From assembly GCA_031213475.1 (NCBI GenBank), contig JARUPZ010000016.1, positions 1,793,140 through 1,857,139 on the forward strand: a stretch of 64,000 nucleotides of DNA. Direction: 5' to 3'. The notes under the pieces were generated by a model. It was not told the DNA's origin. It worked only from the letters and a program-made list of their open reading frames with translations, and searched no databases. Positions 1 to 14,000 of the stretch are shown here, in pieces (within the stretch, counting starts at the first letter, position 1; every line of letters starts with the position of its first letter). The DNA comes from Nereocystis luetkeana (Eukaryota > Sar > Phaeophyceae > Laminariales > Laminariaceae). A program made the position numbers and the translations under genes.

Positions 1-49
1 GGCCGCCCGCGGAGCGAAGCGCCTAACTACATACTTAGATCACAACCCC

Positions 50-1150
50 TGAGCGTGCTCGGTTGGTGCATCCCTGGCCTCTCAGAGCTCCCACTTCCAA
101 ACCGCCTCCTTTCATTACTTGCCGGACCTTTCCAGCAGTTCTTTGTTTTCTCGGTCATTTCTTCCTTTTTTCTTCTTTCGTTTCGTGTGCGTGCGTGTTC
201 TCCGAGCACGGCATCGCGGGAGGACCCGGCACCGTCGCGGGTGTCTGCTGGTGCTGGCGGGTAGAGGGGGGGTTGCAAGGAGCGCGGTCGCCGCTTTCGT
301 GCCTAGGCGTCGCGTGTGCCTCGAGACACGAGGGATGCATGATGCACGGGCTTTGTCTGGCTTCGATTTATGATTGTTGATAGAGTATGTACGAGTTATG
401 AAGGTCGTTCGGGAGGGCAAGATAATATTCAAGCGGTGCTTATTTTTGCGACCAGGCTGAAGTTGAAAGAGGGAGGTGTGCAGTTTGAACACCAAGATTA
501 TTGAGCTGGCGAACGACGGCCACGGTGAGCACCGGTCTTCACGCGAGGCGGGCGACGGGGCTGATTGTGGCAGAGAGTGATAAAAGCTTTGCCCGGACCG
601 AATCGGAAGCGAGGTGGTCGCGACAGGGGCGGGCGGCGTACGAGGCTGAGAGAGAAGCTCTTCTGTGCGATTTTTTTCTTTTCTTCTTTTCGACCGGGTG
701 TAAGGTGTTCCAATCAGGCAGAAAAATATTACACGAGAGGGGACGGGGATTATTTTTCCTTTCCGAGTTTTCGGTTTCATTTTCATTGTTTTTTGCTGCT
801 GTGCCGTGCTGTGCTTTCGCTTTCTTCGTACATACAGTACGTACAGACATAGAGCATATCGAAAGAAGAAAACAAGTACAGACAGTAGTATCCTACCTGG
901 GGTATGTACGTACGTACGACATCCGCGACGCGAAGCGTATATGTGGCATCCAAGCTCATGTCGGAGCCGTTTTTTCCTGAAGCTTGGCGGCGGGACTCTT
1001 GGCATTATCAAGTCGCCGGTTTGCAATTACGATCCTTGAAAACACTAAACTCAATCGTGGACCTCTGTTCGCTCCCATAAGTTGATATACTTTTTTCCTT
1101 CCTGAGCGAGCGTAGCGGGCGGCGTAGGCCGCCCGCGGAGCGAAGCGCCT
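50..1150 (+). repeat. R1 dispersed 1.1-kb repeat, copy A
   Basis: First of four copies of a repeat that starts near GAGCGTGCTCGGTTGG and ends in a GC-rich imperfect hairpin at 1104-1150 (arms GCGGGCGG and CCGCCCGC). The first 23 bases of the window are the second half of the same hairpin, so another R1 unit or its border lies just outside. Reading frames across it are not conserved between copies, so I treat it as non-coding. It could be a non-autonomous transposon or a piece of a larger element; no coding domain is visible to decide. Confidence 0.8.
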
Positions 1151-1181
1151 TGTAATAATTACAGATATATCATACTCTGCG

Positions 1182-2496
1182 CGTGCTTGGTTGGTGCATC
1201 CCTGGCCTCTCAGAGCTCCCACTTGGGAATCCCCTCCTTTTAACTCTTTTAGAACCGCAGTCCCGTTTTGGGGACAAACCAGTCAAATTCCGAGTAGTTT
1301 GTCTCCAAAACGGGACTGCGGTTCTAAAAGGGTTAATACTTGCCGGACCTTTCCAGCGGTTCTTTGTTTTCTCCATTTCTCTTGGCACTTTAATACTTTC
1401 AGTCCTTTTTTCCTTATTTCTTCTTTCGTTTCGTGTGCGTGCGTGTACTCCAAGCACGGCACCGCGGGCGAGCGCATCTCCGTCGCGGGTATCAGCGGAC
1501 GGTGGCGGGTAGAGAGGGGGGTTGCAAGGAGCGCGGTTGCCGTTTTCGTGCCCAGGCGTCGCGTGTGCCTCGGGACACGAGGGAAGCATGAATGAGCTCT
1601 GTCTGGCCTCCTGGTGAAGTTCCGGTTATTATACTATGTACGAGTATATAAGGGTCGCTTTGATATGCAAAATAAAATTCAAGCGGGGCTTATTTTTTGC
1701 GACGAAACTAAAAATCACAGAGAGAGCGAGCCAGCCTGAGCACCAACTTTGTCGAGCTGGCCAACGAGGGTCACGGTGAGCACCGTGCTTCACGCGAGGC
1801 GGGCGACGGGGCTCACTGTGGCCCTCGTTTGCCAGCTCGACAAAGTTGGTGCGAACGAGGGCCACGGTGAGCACCGGGCTTCACGCGAGGCGGGCGACGG
1901 GGCTCACTGTGGCAAGAGAGTGAAGAAACTTTACTCGGACCGAATCGGTTGCGAGATGGTCGCGAGAGGGGCGGGCGGCGTACGAGACTGAGAGAGAAGC
2001 TCTGCTGTTCGATTTTTTTCGGTTCTTCTTTCTGACCGGTGTAAGGTGTTCCAATCAGGCAGGAACTTAGTACACTAAGGGGGACAGGGATTTTTTTCTT
2101 TCCGAAATTTTCGGGTATATTTCCATTGTTTTTGCTGTGTTGCTATGCCGTGCTGTGCTTTCGCTTTCGTGAATACGAGTACAGACAGCATATCAAAAGA
2201 AGGAAAACGTACTCTACCTGGGGTATGTACGTACGTAATCCATGTGAGCGAGCGTAGCGGGCGGAACCGCTCGCGACGCGAAGCGTATGTGGCGTCCGAG
2301 CTGTTTTCTCCTGAAGCATGGCAGCGGGACTCTTGGCATTATCAAGTCGCCACTTTGCAACAACTATAATATGAATACAATCATAAAAAACTACATTCAA
2401 TCATGGACCTCTCTGTCCGCTTCGCATACTTTGATGTACTTGTCCTTCCTGAGTGAGCGTAGCGGGCGGCGTAGGCCGCCCGCGGAGCAAAGCGCC
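1182..2496 (+). repeat. R1 dispersed repeat, copy B, with nested insertion
   Basis: Second R1 copy, head to tail with copy A across the 1104-1150 hairpin. It is longer because a 97-bp TTAA element (1240-1336) is inserted and because a segment around 1740-1912 is duplicated. Between the two duplicated parts lies an inverted piece: 1737-1765 and 1822-1853 carry the same CTTTGTCGAGCTGG motif in opposite orientation. Hairpins occur at 2245-2287 and 2451-2496. Confidence 0.8.
1240..1336. mobile_element. TTAA-flanked MITE, piggyBac type, copy 1
   Basis: A 97-bp palindromic element bounded on both sides by TTAA. Its inverted repeats of about 35 bp contain GAACCGCAGTCCCGTTTTGG on one side and the complement on the other. 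R1 copies A and C lack the insert at the same position (CCTCCTTT then TACTTGCC), so they serve as empty sites. TTAA duplication and a start in C(C/T)CTTTTAG are typical of piggyBac termini; the family assignment is inference because no transposase is present. Confidence 0.85.
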
Positions 2497-2685
2497 TTGT
2501 AAGCACTTACCAGGTACCAGGTAATCTACTTGTGCTACGACATACGTGAAAGACTGTTTTTTGCGGCCCTTTCGTTTACGGTGCAGCTATAATAACTGTT
2601 TGATTCCATCCTGCTGGAAGAAGTTTGTGGTGTTGTTTGCGGCAACTAAAAATCCTAACCCTAACCAAAAACCCAACCCTACAAG
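2497..2685. other. short unassigned spacer
   Basis: Contains ACCAGGTACCAGGTA at 2499-2513 and a short CCTAACCCTAACC run near 2653. Nothing else recognised. Confidence 0.5.
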
Positions 2686-4447
2686 TAATTGGTGGTAATG
2701 AGGCGCGACCTCGGTAATACCTGCAGTAGTCATATCTGCGATGCATCATGCTGGGCGCATACGGATTATTTTGTATTGTGCTGAACGAACGAACACGAAG
2801 GAATATCTACCACGTACGTACTACTGTACTACTGTACGCCGTCGTGGGTGCATCTCAATAATTTCGTAAATGTTCTTGGCCTCTCCTGGCTCTTGGTAAT
2901 ATGAAGAAGTACTGGATTTGGTCGTGTGTATCCTGGTTTCCACCTCGAAATCCGGCATAATAATTTGAAGACGAAATCTGCACTGCTGTAACAACAGAAC
3001 TTGTATCTCTCAGGGATCGAGGAATCGGCACGGACACTGCTGTGGTGCTGGATGTCGACGGGTAATAAGAGTCAAGAAACACACAACACTCGACATGTTT
3101 TGTCCAGCAGAGTGTTTTCTGGTTGAAATTCAGCACAATAAAAATCTGCATCTCACATGTTTTGTCCAGCAGAAAGAGCTTCTTTTTCGCAACAGGTGTC
3201 ACCACAACTTTACTCGGACTGATGTTCGACATCTACAGCAGCAGTGCGCCTCCCGCACCATAACAGCAGCAGCAGCAGCAGTAGCAGTAGGGCACACGAG
3301 GCCAGGGTCAGCGTCGCCGTACGCTCGGCTTGTCGGTCTAACCCTTGCACCCTTTAAACGCGTGCATTTACACATACGTACTGTAGTACGTACCAAGCAC
3401 TCGTTTTTTTATATGTTTCCTGCTTCCCACCTCGAAAGTCGGCATAATATTTTCGAGACAACACGAACATGGCATGCCCAACAAGAGCTTCTCGTAGCAG
3501 GTGCCACAATTACTGCAGCTGTGCAACATCTACATCAGAGCTTCTCCAGCAGCAAAACAGCAGCAGCAGTAGCAGTAGGATCCACGAGGCCAGGGTCAGC
3601 GTCGCAGTACGCTCGGCTTGTGCCCTATGTACACCGTACTCGATGTTGTGTGTGTGGTTCCTGATTCCACCCTCATAATTTGAAGACGAAATATCTACAA
3701 CCTCTGAAGACGAAATATCTACAACCTCTGATATGACATGTATCCAACAGAGGTTCTCGTAGCAGGTGCCGCCACTACTACTGACTGCTGTACAACATCT
3801 ACAGCAGATCTTCTCCTGTTTCTCCGTCCCCTCGTCAGTAGGAGGGTAGGCCTGACAATATCACCTGCAGCACATGGCCCGAACGTTGCTGTGGACAGAC
3901 AGGCGAAGTCTGCCTATGACTACTCGTAGTTGGGTTTCGTTAGTTGTTACCAGTACGTAGGTAGAAGAAAAAACCATTATTAATAATAAAAAAACAAAGC
4001 CGTCTGCCTGCTGTGGACAGGCCCAGTCTGCCTGCTGTGGACAGGCATAGTCTGCCTGCTGTTGGCACAGGCACAAAAAAACCGTTACCTGGTATGATTT
4101 TGTAATTTGAACACGTCCCAGCACAGACATGTGCCTACACACGTTGCCGCACCTAGCTCGACGAACTGTGAACGCTTTTCCACCCCACCAGGACGAGAAA
4201 GTGTCTTGCGTGTGTGCGCGTGCACAGAGCCCGCGGGGACTGGATTTGGTGGCGTGTGCGTCGAGCGCGGTGGTGAAAGGTGGACCAAAAAAATGTTGAA
4301 CCACACACACCAACTCACACACACACACCGTACCAGAGAAAAACTCAAAACAAGGCACCGTACCCGAGCCGTTATGAAGAGGCATTTTTTTTCTTGGTTA
4401 AAACCAAGTAAAAAAAGGCTCGCTTCGCTCGCTCGCCTCATTATTAA
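2686..4447 (+). repeat. R2 element, copy 1
   Basis: About 1.76 kb that recurs with very few differences at 59544-61832 in the same orientation. It starts near TAATTGGTGGTAATGAGGCG and ends at CTCGCCTCATTATTAA, so TAATGAGGCG and CGCCTCATTA form a short inverted pair at the ends. Inside are a CAG-rich stretch (3260-3290, 3540-3580), a 25-bp doublet at 3682-3733 and three 24-bp units around CTGCCTGCTGTGGACAGGC at about 4000-4065. No conserved protein domain is seen; the open frames are short and low in complexity. It is probably a non-autonomous transposon, possibly composite, because 2975-3090 resembles the LINE 3' terminus found elsewhere. Confidence 0.75.
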
Positions 4448-5012
4448 GAGCCAAAACTCCAACCCAAAACGCAAGACCTGAAACCTTGGGATGTCTCCTA
4501 AATATCCCCGGAGTCGTGATTTAAAGCTCGCCTACGAGTATGTAGTCGTCATCATCAGTTTATCTGTTCCTGCTTGGACGAGCTGCTGCTGTGTAGAGCT
4601 GAATCAAGATCAAGGAGCGCGCCAAAACTACTACCAGGTACCAGGTACCAGGTACGAACCTGGTATTAATACCAGGTCGTACAACAGTACTATTAATATG
4701 AGTATTTTTAATACCAGTACGTCGATATACGTACAGGTACTACACGTACCCCGTAGTCAGTACGAAGACTCGGGGGTTGGGCAAGCGCTTGGACATCCTA
4801 GGTGCAAGCAAGCTGAACTTGAACAGACACACTCGGTGCCACCTGATAGAACCTCGCTCAATCGGTGTGCAAGGTGAGCGAGTAGCGAGTAGCAGCGCTG
4901 CACGCCAACACCCGACTTGCAAAGTTCCAAAGCTGCGACATCGCGCCAACGAGATAGAGCGAGTCGCAAACGCAAGACTCACCGATCATCTGCCGGCCTA
5001 AAAGGCGAAGAT
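4448..5012. promoter_or_regulatory. 5' flank of the EH-domain gene
   Basis: Spacer between R2 and the first exon of the EH-domain gene. It carries a dense cluster of ACCAGGTA and its complement at 4637-4675. It must include the promoter, but I recognise no TATA box or other defined motif. Confidence 0.3.
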
Positions 5013-8000
5013 ATGGGCGAAGAAGACGGCGAAGATACTCGATGGGAAGGAGATAATTCCGGAGACTGGTTTTCAGAGGTTGCAGAGGACATACCGTGCA
5101 GGTGAGTTGGGGTGTGGTGTTTGAACTTCACAGTCAGAGATGCGGGGCAACTCGGCAACTCCAAACCGGGGTTTCCATCTACTCTAATGGCATACCAGGA
5201 CGTTCGAGAGAACCGGGAACCGGGAAGCCGGAACTGAAGCTGGTCACGATGCCATTCTGGTGGGCATGCGGACGATTTGGGTACCAAGCGGCGCAGAAGA
5301 GAGGGGCTATTACGATAGACTCTTCCAGCTAGCTGATGTCTCCAATACCGGGAAACTGGCTGGCCAGAGTGCCGTTCTTTTTCTGGCCAGAAGTGGATTG
5401 GCTTTTCCGATCCTAAAACAGGTGAAATACAGGGTCTGTACCAGCGAGAGAAAATACGAGGATGTGGAGAAAGAAAAGAAATCCACATGGTTACTTGCGT
5501 GTGTGCTTGGATAAGACAGGTTGCGAACGTTAGGTTTACATCGAATGCGCCGTACTTTTTTCACAGTCGGCCTCGCCTCTTGCGACGAAGAAATTGTACT
5601 AATATCTGTAGCTTACAGCTTACTATCAATAGGTACCAGGACCTAAAATAACTATTAACAGCTCAATGGTACATGATCTTGATCTGCTCTATGTCAGGCA
5701 AGGAGTCCAGATTCGAGAGATGATCCACTATCAATGTTACTGGTATTTAATAGTAATAACTGCTGTAGAACCATTTGATCAGAAATTGGAGTATATTCGT
5801 TTAGGCTGGGAGGATAGGTCTTGCAAAGCAAAGCTCTATTAATACCAGGTATTCTATACCAGGTACCTGGTAGTGTTTGTATACCAGGTACAATACTGCT
5901 GTAGTATCATACTACAGGTAGTAAGTACTGCGTGTACTGCGTGCATGCCTGGGAGACTCGCTAGACAGCAGTATCTTCGTTCAATGGTTGTTGTGTTGTG
6001 CATATTACTAATAATAACGTCATTCCGCGTTTTACTGCAGACGGTCGTTGTCGTTTGCGAAAGCTTGGTGTCACGTGTTTCACTTCCACGAGTGAGACCT
6101 ATGCCAATGGTACAGCGAAGTTGCAATAAAAAGTTTGAATTTCAAAGATACCCGCCAAAAAAAATCAGAACACGCTTCCTATGGGCCACCTGAAAAAAAG
6201 AAGTTCCTAACTTTTGGAAAAGCCCAAAAAAAGCAAATCTGGGGCCGATGTTGGGCCAACATCGACTTGAGAAATACTCAGGCCGATCTTTGGTTCGAAG
6301 CGGCGAGATTCCGAGTCCTCGACAGACATCGATCAACAAAACCAACGATTGCGTCATGAATTCTGAACGGAGGGCGCTCGGTAGGGGCTCCGACCCACCC
6401 TAGGGTCGCCGTCTTCACACCATGGCCGGTGTCATGTGGCGGGAGCTGATCAGGCGTGTGATAAAAAAACATTTGGCCGCTGGTTTGCACAAAACAGAAG
6501 ACAAAACTTCTCCATCCGTCTCGAATGGCAAAAAATAGACTTTTTTTCAGGTTTGGGAGGACACCGTAGGACGCCGCCGGCAAGCTCTCGCCCCCTAGAC
6601 CATGGATCCACCTGATATCTTCGAGGCCGTCATCTATACTCGTTGGACTTGCCAGATACCGAGTGGGTTGGCCGTGGGCTGAGTCTATGTCGAGATCGAG
6701 CGTCGATCGTCGCACGAGCTGGTTTCGATCACCGCGTTGACAATTTGCGACCAGAAAAACACAAATTGCGCCGCCTGCAGCCGTTGGGGGAAAAAAAAGA
6801 AAAAATCAAACACTTTTCTCTTTTTTCCCCACAGCGGCGGTACGAGAATTTTTTCGGCTGTTTTTTTTAAGCGATATATTTGAAAAAAAACTTTTGAACT
6901 TCGCGTTTCCATTGGCATAGGTCCCAGATGAGAGGCGTTTTTTCCGCGCGGTATTTTGTTTTCATCCTTCGCGTATGTGCTTTCGTATCATTTTGCGGCG
7001 CTTCCTAAGTCTTTGTTGGCATCCTTTCTAAGTATAACCTTTGAGGGTCCCATGTTGTTGACCCCCGCCTCAGGTTTCCGGCATAGTTTCCATCTTCCGC
7101 CTTTTCCATCGCCTTTTTGGTTTCTTTATTCGCGTACCTGCTTACGACTTGCTTTGGCAGTCTCTGGCACTCCGTTTTCTAATTCGAGCAAGGGTCCGAT
7201 GTTAGCGTGTCAGGTCCCAAGTTAAGGCCGCTTCTTCCATTGCTGTGCAGCGTACCGTTTATTTCCCTTGTATCTTTCTGCCAATGGCCCGACGTTTCGG
7301 ACACCGCGGTCATGCTTTTCACCGTGACATGCGTTCCCTCTTGTCTTACGGCCAATGTTCCCACGATCGCCCCTCGGGTCCCACGCACCCTGGATTCGTT
7401 TTTTGCTTCCCCGTGTGACATCGGTATTTCCTCTTGACTTCGTCCCCGCGCCCGTCCCCTCCAATCATTTTTTCTTTGTCCCTAGCTACCGTAGCCTTCG
7501 CCTTTTCGTAGCCCGATTGCTGCCAGCATCTTGCGAGTGTTAGCCTGCCCGAGCTTCCCCGTATATCCCCATAATTGTTTTTCACTCTTGCTGAAGGCGT
7601 CTTGGCTTCTTTACAAGGTCGAGGTTGGAGTGTTCATTCGTATGGCTTCATTTCTGTTTGTTTCGGATAGCCGCATCTTCGACCCCTTTTCCGACTTATG
7701 GATACCTATGTTGACATCCTTTGATTGTGGTGTGATCTGCATCTACTGTACTCGTACGACTCTTCAGGATGGGCTAGTGTGGTAGCGCCATACGGCTTAC
7801 ATATAGCTCATGTAGATATTGGAAACTATGGTTGTTTAAGATCCGTAGAACACGTGATGTGACGTTCCTGGCAGGCGGCACGAATGTCAGAAATAGCAGA
7901 ACCTCGAGTCTAGTGTGAATTTCCCCTTCGATACCTTCTTCTGTTCCCTACGTAGTTACCCCATGCTTGGGTTCCTGTGCTGTCCTTTGTATGGAGCTAG

Positions 8001-11000
8001 AGACAGCATGGACGAATTACTGAAATATGATGGACGAGTAACTACCCATTACCGGCATCCCTGCATTCTACTGTTGAAATTGGACTCGTGTTAATGTGTC
8101 TACAAGTAGCTCGTTTTACTCGGTAATATAAGCTGTTTAGGATTCCTATTTCATTACGAGTACTGCTCGGTTCAGCAATATCGATGTATTGCGAGAGTAC
8201 GAATTCATGCGCGGTTTGTGATCGCCATACCTGCTAGTACTACTGTAGGTGTACTCCTATACTGTGTTCGTGGTATGTGAACGTATTTTTGTGATTGTTT
8301 TGTACTTTTTTTGTACTTTCCTCTTCGTACAAGCACTTTTCGACGAAACCCGAGTACCCCGACACGGGAAGCCCGGCCGGACACAATGGTCGAGGTCTCG
8401 GCGCGATCCGTGCACTCTTGAGCGCGTGGCGAGCGCTCAAAGTTTTTTTTCCGGCGGGAATGGATAAAACGATTTCCCTGGTTTCTGTACGAGAGGCCTT
8501 ATTTTGTACCTGGTACGTACGTAGGTAAACTGTCGTCAGCTTCTTGCCCTTTAACAAGCACCCAGCCCATACATGTACCAGGTAGACAACAGACAACAGA
8601 GAGCACAACGTTACAACGCTGCAGCGCGTAAGCACCAACTGGCAGCACCGCGCATGTGACACACCCATCTGCATTGTACTGCTGTGGCTATTAATAGTTG
8701 TGTTTGTCAGAGCCTGCGGTCCGTAATCCGTCATCTACCTATATTTGCTTATGCTATGATGTGTGGCAGACCCACGAACACTCTGGACGGAATGTAAGGA
8801 CCGTACGGATTGAATATAAGTATCGTAACTGTTCTTGTTGCCGATGTTTCGTGTTTCTTGGTCCAGCCACACCCAAGAAATATATACATCAGATAACATG
8901 CACAAAACACGTACAACGTTACAACCCCGCGTAGCAGCACAAGCAGCAGCGGGCCACAACACACGGGTGTCGCAGGTCTGTGGTGTACTGCTATGGCTTC
9001 TGTAGTGTTGCTTCATCGAAGGCCGCGGACCGTTATCTATCATCACCACCTTCACCTCTTATGCTGTGCTGCTTTTCATTTGTCTGCAGTGAAAAGTAAT
9101 ACCAGGTACGGCTGGTAACAGGTACCAGGTGATGCGGATCTTTGTAATTAATTATATATGGTCATGTACGTAACCCGAACACCAAATGGCTACCTGGTAT
9201 GGCGCTATATACACACGCCAGCCGCCTGCCATCAGAGCAGGAAGCAACATCACGCGTGTGCGGTAGATTGTCCGCGCTGTATTGTTGTGGGTTCCTATAA
9301 ATACAGCAGTACTGTATAGTTGCCTTTTATCGAAGTCTGCCATCTGTAGAGCTGGGAGTCTCTGCTATTGTGTGACACATGCTTGCTGCCACAGGTACAA
9401 TGCTACTGCTACTGCTGCTGCTGCTGCTGCAGTGCCATTTTCATGGGCAGCCGAGTGTGATCGAGAGTTCCAACTCCTTCTTAGATGCATTCTTCGCTAC
9501 TTTGTAACTATTATCCCACTACTGTACTGCTGTGTTCCGTGTATCACGTGTGTGTGTGCGGTGTACGCCGTGTGTCACGCGTGGAGTTTCAAACTTTTTT
9601 TTGTCGGCAGTCCTTGGTTTTGTGCGGCAGGGGCCATCTTCGCAGTGAGAACAAAGACATGCATAACATGCTGACAAGTACGATACAGTGTTTGGTGGAA
9701 TCATCAAGAAAAATTATAAAAAGCGATTCAGTCGATAGTAGCAGTTCCACACTACTTCCATGTATGTTTAGTCCCCAAAAAAGCACGTGCAGTTCTAAAA
9801 GGGTATTTTGCTGTACATGTGATGCGTACAACAGTAATATGAAGATACTTCATACGTGGTAATACTGTATCATCTGTATCGTTTTTTAGTTCGTTTTTAC
9901 GCCACTCCCCTGGGCACGTCCCGGAGGGGAGCATTGGACCTTGTACGTTTTTGTATTTTAGCTCGCCTTCGGCAGTGTGGTCAATGCGACCAACTTGGCC
10001 GCCTCGACCCTCGACGAGGTATATTGTATTCCTTTTGATACAGCGCTTGTACAGCAATACAACAGCAATCCAGCGAAAATAGTTGATTGACAAGGCGCCT
10101 CCGCTCAGAAAACATCTGCGACGATCTTGTCCTGCAGGTCTGGGACATCGCCGGCGACCCCAGCTTGAAATATCTTCGTCGAGAGGATTTCTACGTGGCG
10201 ATGCGTCTCATTGCGATGGCGCAGGTAAGACGTCGATAGTCGACACCCGACCGCTTGTCGATCCATCCCCTTGACGAGTGTTCTTCGGTAGAACCTACTC
10301 CGTCTTAGAAACGTAATGCATCTCGTTTTTCTGCACGTCTGCACTATCTGCGAACGAGTACAGTAGTTAATAATAGTATAACTTCAGATGCGTCGCTCCA
10401 TCCGATCGAGCCCTTTCACACCAGCATACCAGAATCAGACGTATAGCCTCGGAAGCGGAAGTCGTTGGCATTGGTACCTCGTGCATTTGCATCAAACCTG
10501 CCCAATCATATTGTCTTTTGTGAGGACTGCGAAACGACGAGAGGGCAACACCAACACATTTGGTCGTCAGTATGTCGTGCGCCTTTGTCGCATGGTATAA
10601 TATGTACCGACAGTTAGCTATGCGCCTTTGTATTTTTCGGGGCGGAAGAAGTGGTTGTTGGCGGGTTATAGTTTGAAAAAAATCATCATCGGTAAACCAA
10701 CCAAAACATAGCGAAATGTCACACATCACCAAAATAGGCTGAATAGTCACAACTTTGTCTGCTGCTGCTGCTGCTGCGACTGCACACATAATACCTAATA
10801 CCAGCAGGGTATGAGGTATATTATTTGTGTACGTCGGGAGCACCGCAGCAGCAAGCATTGGAGTAGAAACGTGCAGCCAAACCAACACCGCTGCCTTCGT
10901 CAGCGCAAGGGCGCTGTACACGCGGCCCAAACATGTCGATCGCGGAGCCTGCGGACAAAATGCCATCAGCACCGAACCCTCAACCGCCGGCATCGGATGC

Positions 11001-14000
11001 TTGTGCGCGCCTTTGGTCCCGCTCCTGCAGTTCTCTGTCCCGGCATGCCTCGAACACCTCGAGGCCGCCGCGTCGCACCGCATACTCGTGGGCTGCGCGC
11101 CCCGCCGCTGTTTGGATGGTATCGCCACCGCGCTCCTGTCCTCGTAAGCGGTTGCATTTCGTTTCGCGGCTGCCTTTCTTGCCCGTGGCCCATGCGAAGC
11201 TTTTTCCTTGCGTTTCTTGGCCATATTACGCGATTTTGAAAGACACAGCACTCCGCTCTAACGTAGTAAAATGAAGCGGGGTTTGTTTTATTAGATTCGA
11301 CATAACCTGAGCAATATGGTGGTCAGCTATTTGTACCTCTATACATCTCACGACCTGGTGATTCGCCTGCATTACTTGGAAATATCCCCCAAAAAGCCAG
11401 TTTTTCGGCGATTTCACCTGTTTCCATTTCAATATATAAAACATAGCTGAGCACCATGTGGAGAGTTTGGGTCTGGAGACGTACGTGAAGTTTCAGTTGA
11501 AGATTCATGCGCAACTTCCAGTATTATGCGCTTGCACATTGCAGAATTTTATACACCGAAATCAAGTCATTCTACGGTGTCTGGAGGCGTCGGCTTTTGA
11601 CGAGGATGAGTTTTTTTTTTTGCTGGTCGATGTCGTCTTTTTTGGTGATCGATACGCACAAAAGCGCATAGCTAACAGTATCGTATAGCCGCCGCATCTG
11701 ACCCTGTATCCCGTAAGTAGGTCCTCACGTGCGAACATCAACGATGATCCAACCCTTCATAACGTCACCGGTACCTTGCCTTTATCTAATAAAGGTGGAA
11801 GTTCGAATGTTTCCGCATCAAACTATGATATTGATCTGAAAAACTCGACACCGTGCTATGAAAAGGTAAATATTCTTGTCATAGATTGTGCTCCTTGACA
11901 AACGTTTCCCCGGGGGCATGAGGTGGCTAGAGACTTTTATGGAAAACATAGCGACGCGGCGGTTAGATCACACCCTCGTACAGAGTCTGAACGGATTTTC
12001 ACACTTCGTGCCAATCAAGAATCGCGCAATATATCAGCCCTTTACCCTGAGCGTACACGGCAATTGCCCACTGGAATAATGTCGGCACGTTCGATGATAA
12101 AGCCACACGCACGTTGCAAATGATTGTGATCAGCGGGAAGGGCCTATTAATAGGAAGTTGCCGGGCTGAGGTTGTCGGTTAGGCTGCGCACTTTAGTCCC
12201 ACCTGGAAGTCTGCGGCAGGGTTTTCACAACTGATCTGTGTTTACTTTACCCACCTGCTCTTCGTCGTAATTTTCCTGTTGCCTAATCGTCAGACTTCCC
12301 CAGGGATACCGATTTCTTCGGATCGACTTGCCGCAGAGAGCGGAGTCCTCCTCCCGTTAGCAAGAATGCAGACTGTGCCCCCTCCACCGGCAGGATGTGT
12401 GTCAAAGGGAATCTCACACTCGGCCTCCGCAGCGGGGCATGCAAATTCTGTGGCGGCTTCGGACCCGTACGCCATGTCTGCACAGGAGAAGTCGAAATAC
12501 GAAAGCATCTTTCCAATGTACGATTCCGATCGAGACGGCTTTGTGACTGGCCCGGAGGCCGTGGACCTCTTCTCCAAGTCTCGTCTTCCTCGTGACGTGA
12601 GTTCCCCCCCTCTGTTGAGAAGGTCGCGAGATACGGTACGCAGACATCGCGCGAACCCCCCTAGCTCCGTCAGCGCAACTCGTGAGGAAAGCACATCCAC
12701 GGTATAGCTGTTGAGGAAATGGATTTCGCAGCTATTTACCAGTAAAGTTAATCACTGTCCAGCCGTGTCGAAAACTCTATTGCATCCACTGGCCTTAGAA
12801 TTCACCTGTCCACCACTCTTTGTCTATTTGCACAGACTTTGCGGGTGATTTGGCAGCTTGCAGATGCCGACGGCGACAGCAAGCTTTCCTTGGCCGAGTT
12901 TTGCGTGGGTATGCACTTGATAGTGTGTGTCAGCAAAAAAGGCCTGGCTGTTCCGGCGAGCGTCCCTTCCGGTCTTCACGTCAGCGTTGGCATTGTTGGA
13001 ACGGGTCCAGGCTCCCTGGCGAGCCTTCCGCAAGAACAGGGCGGTTCGCCTAGCCCATCTGTTCCTCAGTCGCCAGTTGTGCGGCGGTCATCAGGAATGC
13101 AACCGCTTCAGACTCCTTGGGTTATTTCGTCTCTCGAGCCCGTCGCTCCTAGTGGTACGGGCGCTGGAGATGCGTTCAGGTGAGTGAAGGCATATCCTAC
13201 TGCGCGTCGGCGTACCAATCCACACGCTTTAGTATAGTTGTGTTCGATAGAGTATTATTGGACACGTCCCACCGACGAGAGCGATGTTGACTATTGGCCT
13301 AACCCTAACCGTCCAAGCTTCATCAAGTGATCAATATTTCCTACCAAACCGCCCCCGCAGTACCTTGGCGGTGGATCTCCCCACAGCGCGTTCGACTTCT
13401 TCTTTTGGAAGCGACACAGAAGTCAAAGTTTCCCCGTTCGCAACGATGGACCAAGGCCAAGCTACCGCGGCCCCATCGCAACATCTGCGTGCGGGCCAGC
13501 TCCAAGATATAAACGCAGTGCGTTCAACGACCAACTCTACTGTGTCCGAAGATTTTTTGCTTGGGGACTCGACGAACAAAATGCCGCCCCAGGCTGGCAA
13601 CCCGATGCAGGAATTCACGGCAGCGTCGAATGCTTCCCTGGGAGGGACGATTGACGCGCCACCCACCCCCAACGAGGTACGATCTCGGGGCATCGTTTGT
13701 CAAGACTCTGCTAATGTTGCATTGTGACGGGATTAAATATGGCGCCGTGCCCCCGCAACAGTTGACGTGCTTCAATTTTTATGATAAAACGGTCCCCTCG
13801 TTCTCCATGTTCTCTACGTTATCTACCCCAGGCAGCGGTAACCCCACCGCGTAGTGCACACAGTTTAGGGACGCTGGTCCAGAACCTGGAGGCGGCAAAA
13901 GTTTCGTTGGGCGGTATCGTGGAGGCTGGCAAGGTGAGAACAATACTATGGTCCCCATCTACCGGGTATCTGCCCTTTGCTGTATGCAATCCATGCACAG

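Larger units (their letters stand above)
5422..10137 (+). other. long intron 2 of the EH-domain gene
   Basis: A 4.7-kb intron with GT and AG ends and phase 0 junctions. It holds a CCAGGTA cluster (5846-5886), an inverted-repeat element (6096-6923), a pyrimidine-rich stretch from 6930 to about 7800 in which I see nothing definite, three diverged copies of a 200-bp unit (8560-9370), a CTG run (9405-9430) and one end of a TTAA element (9770-9803). Confidence 0.75.
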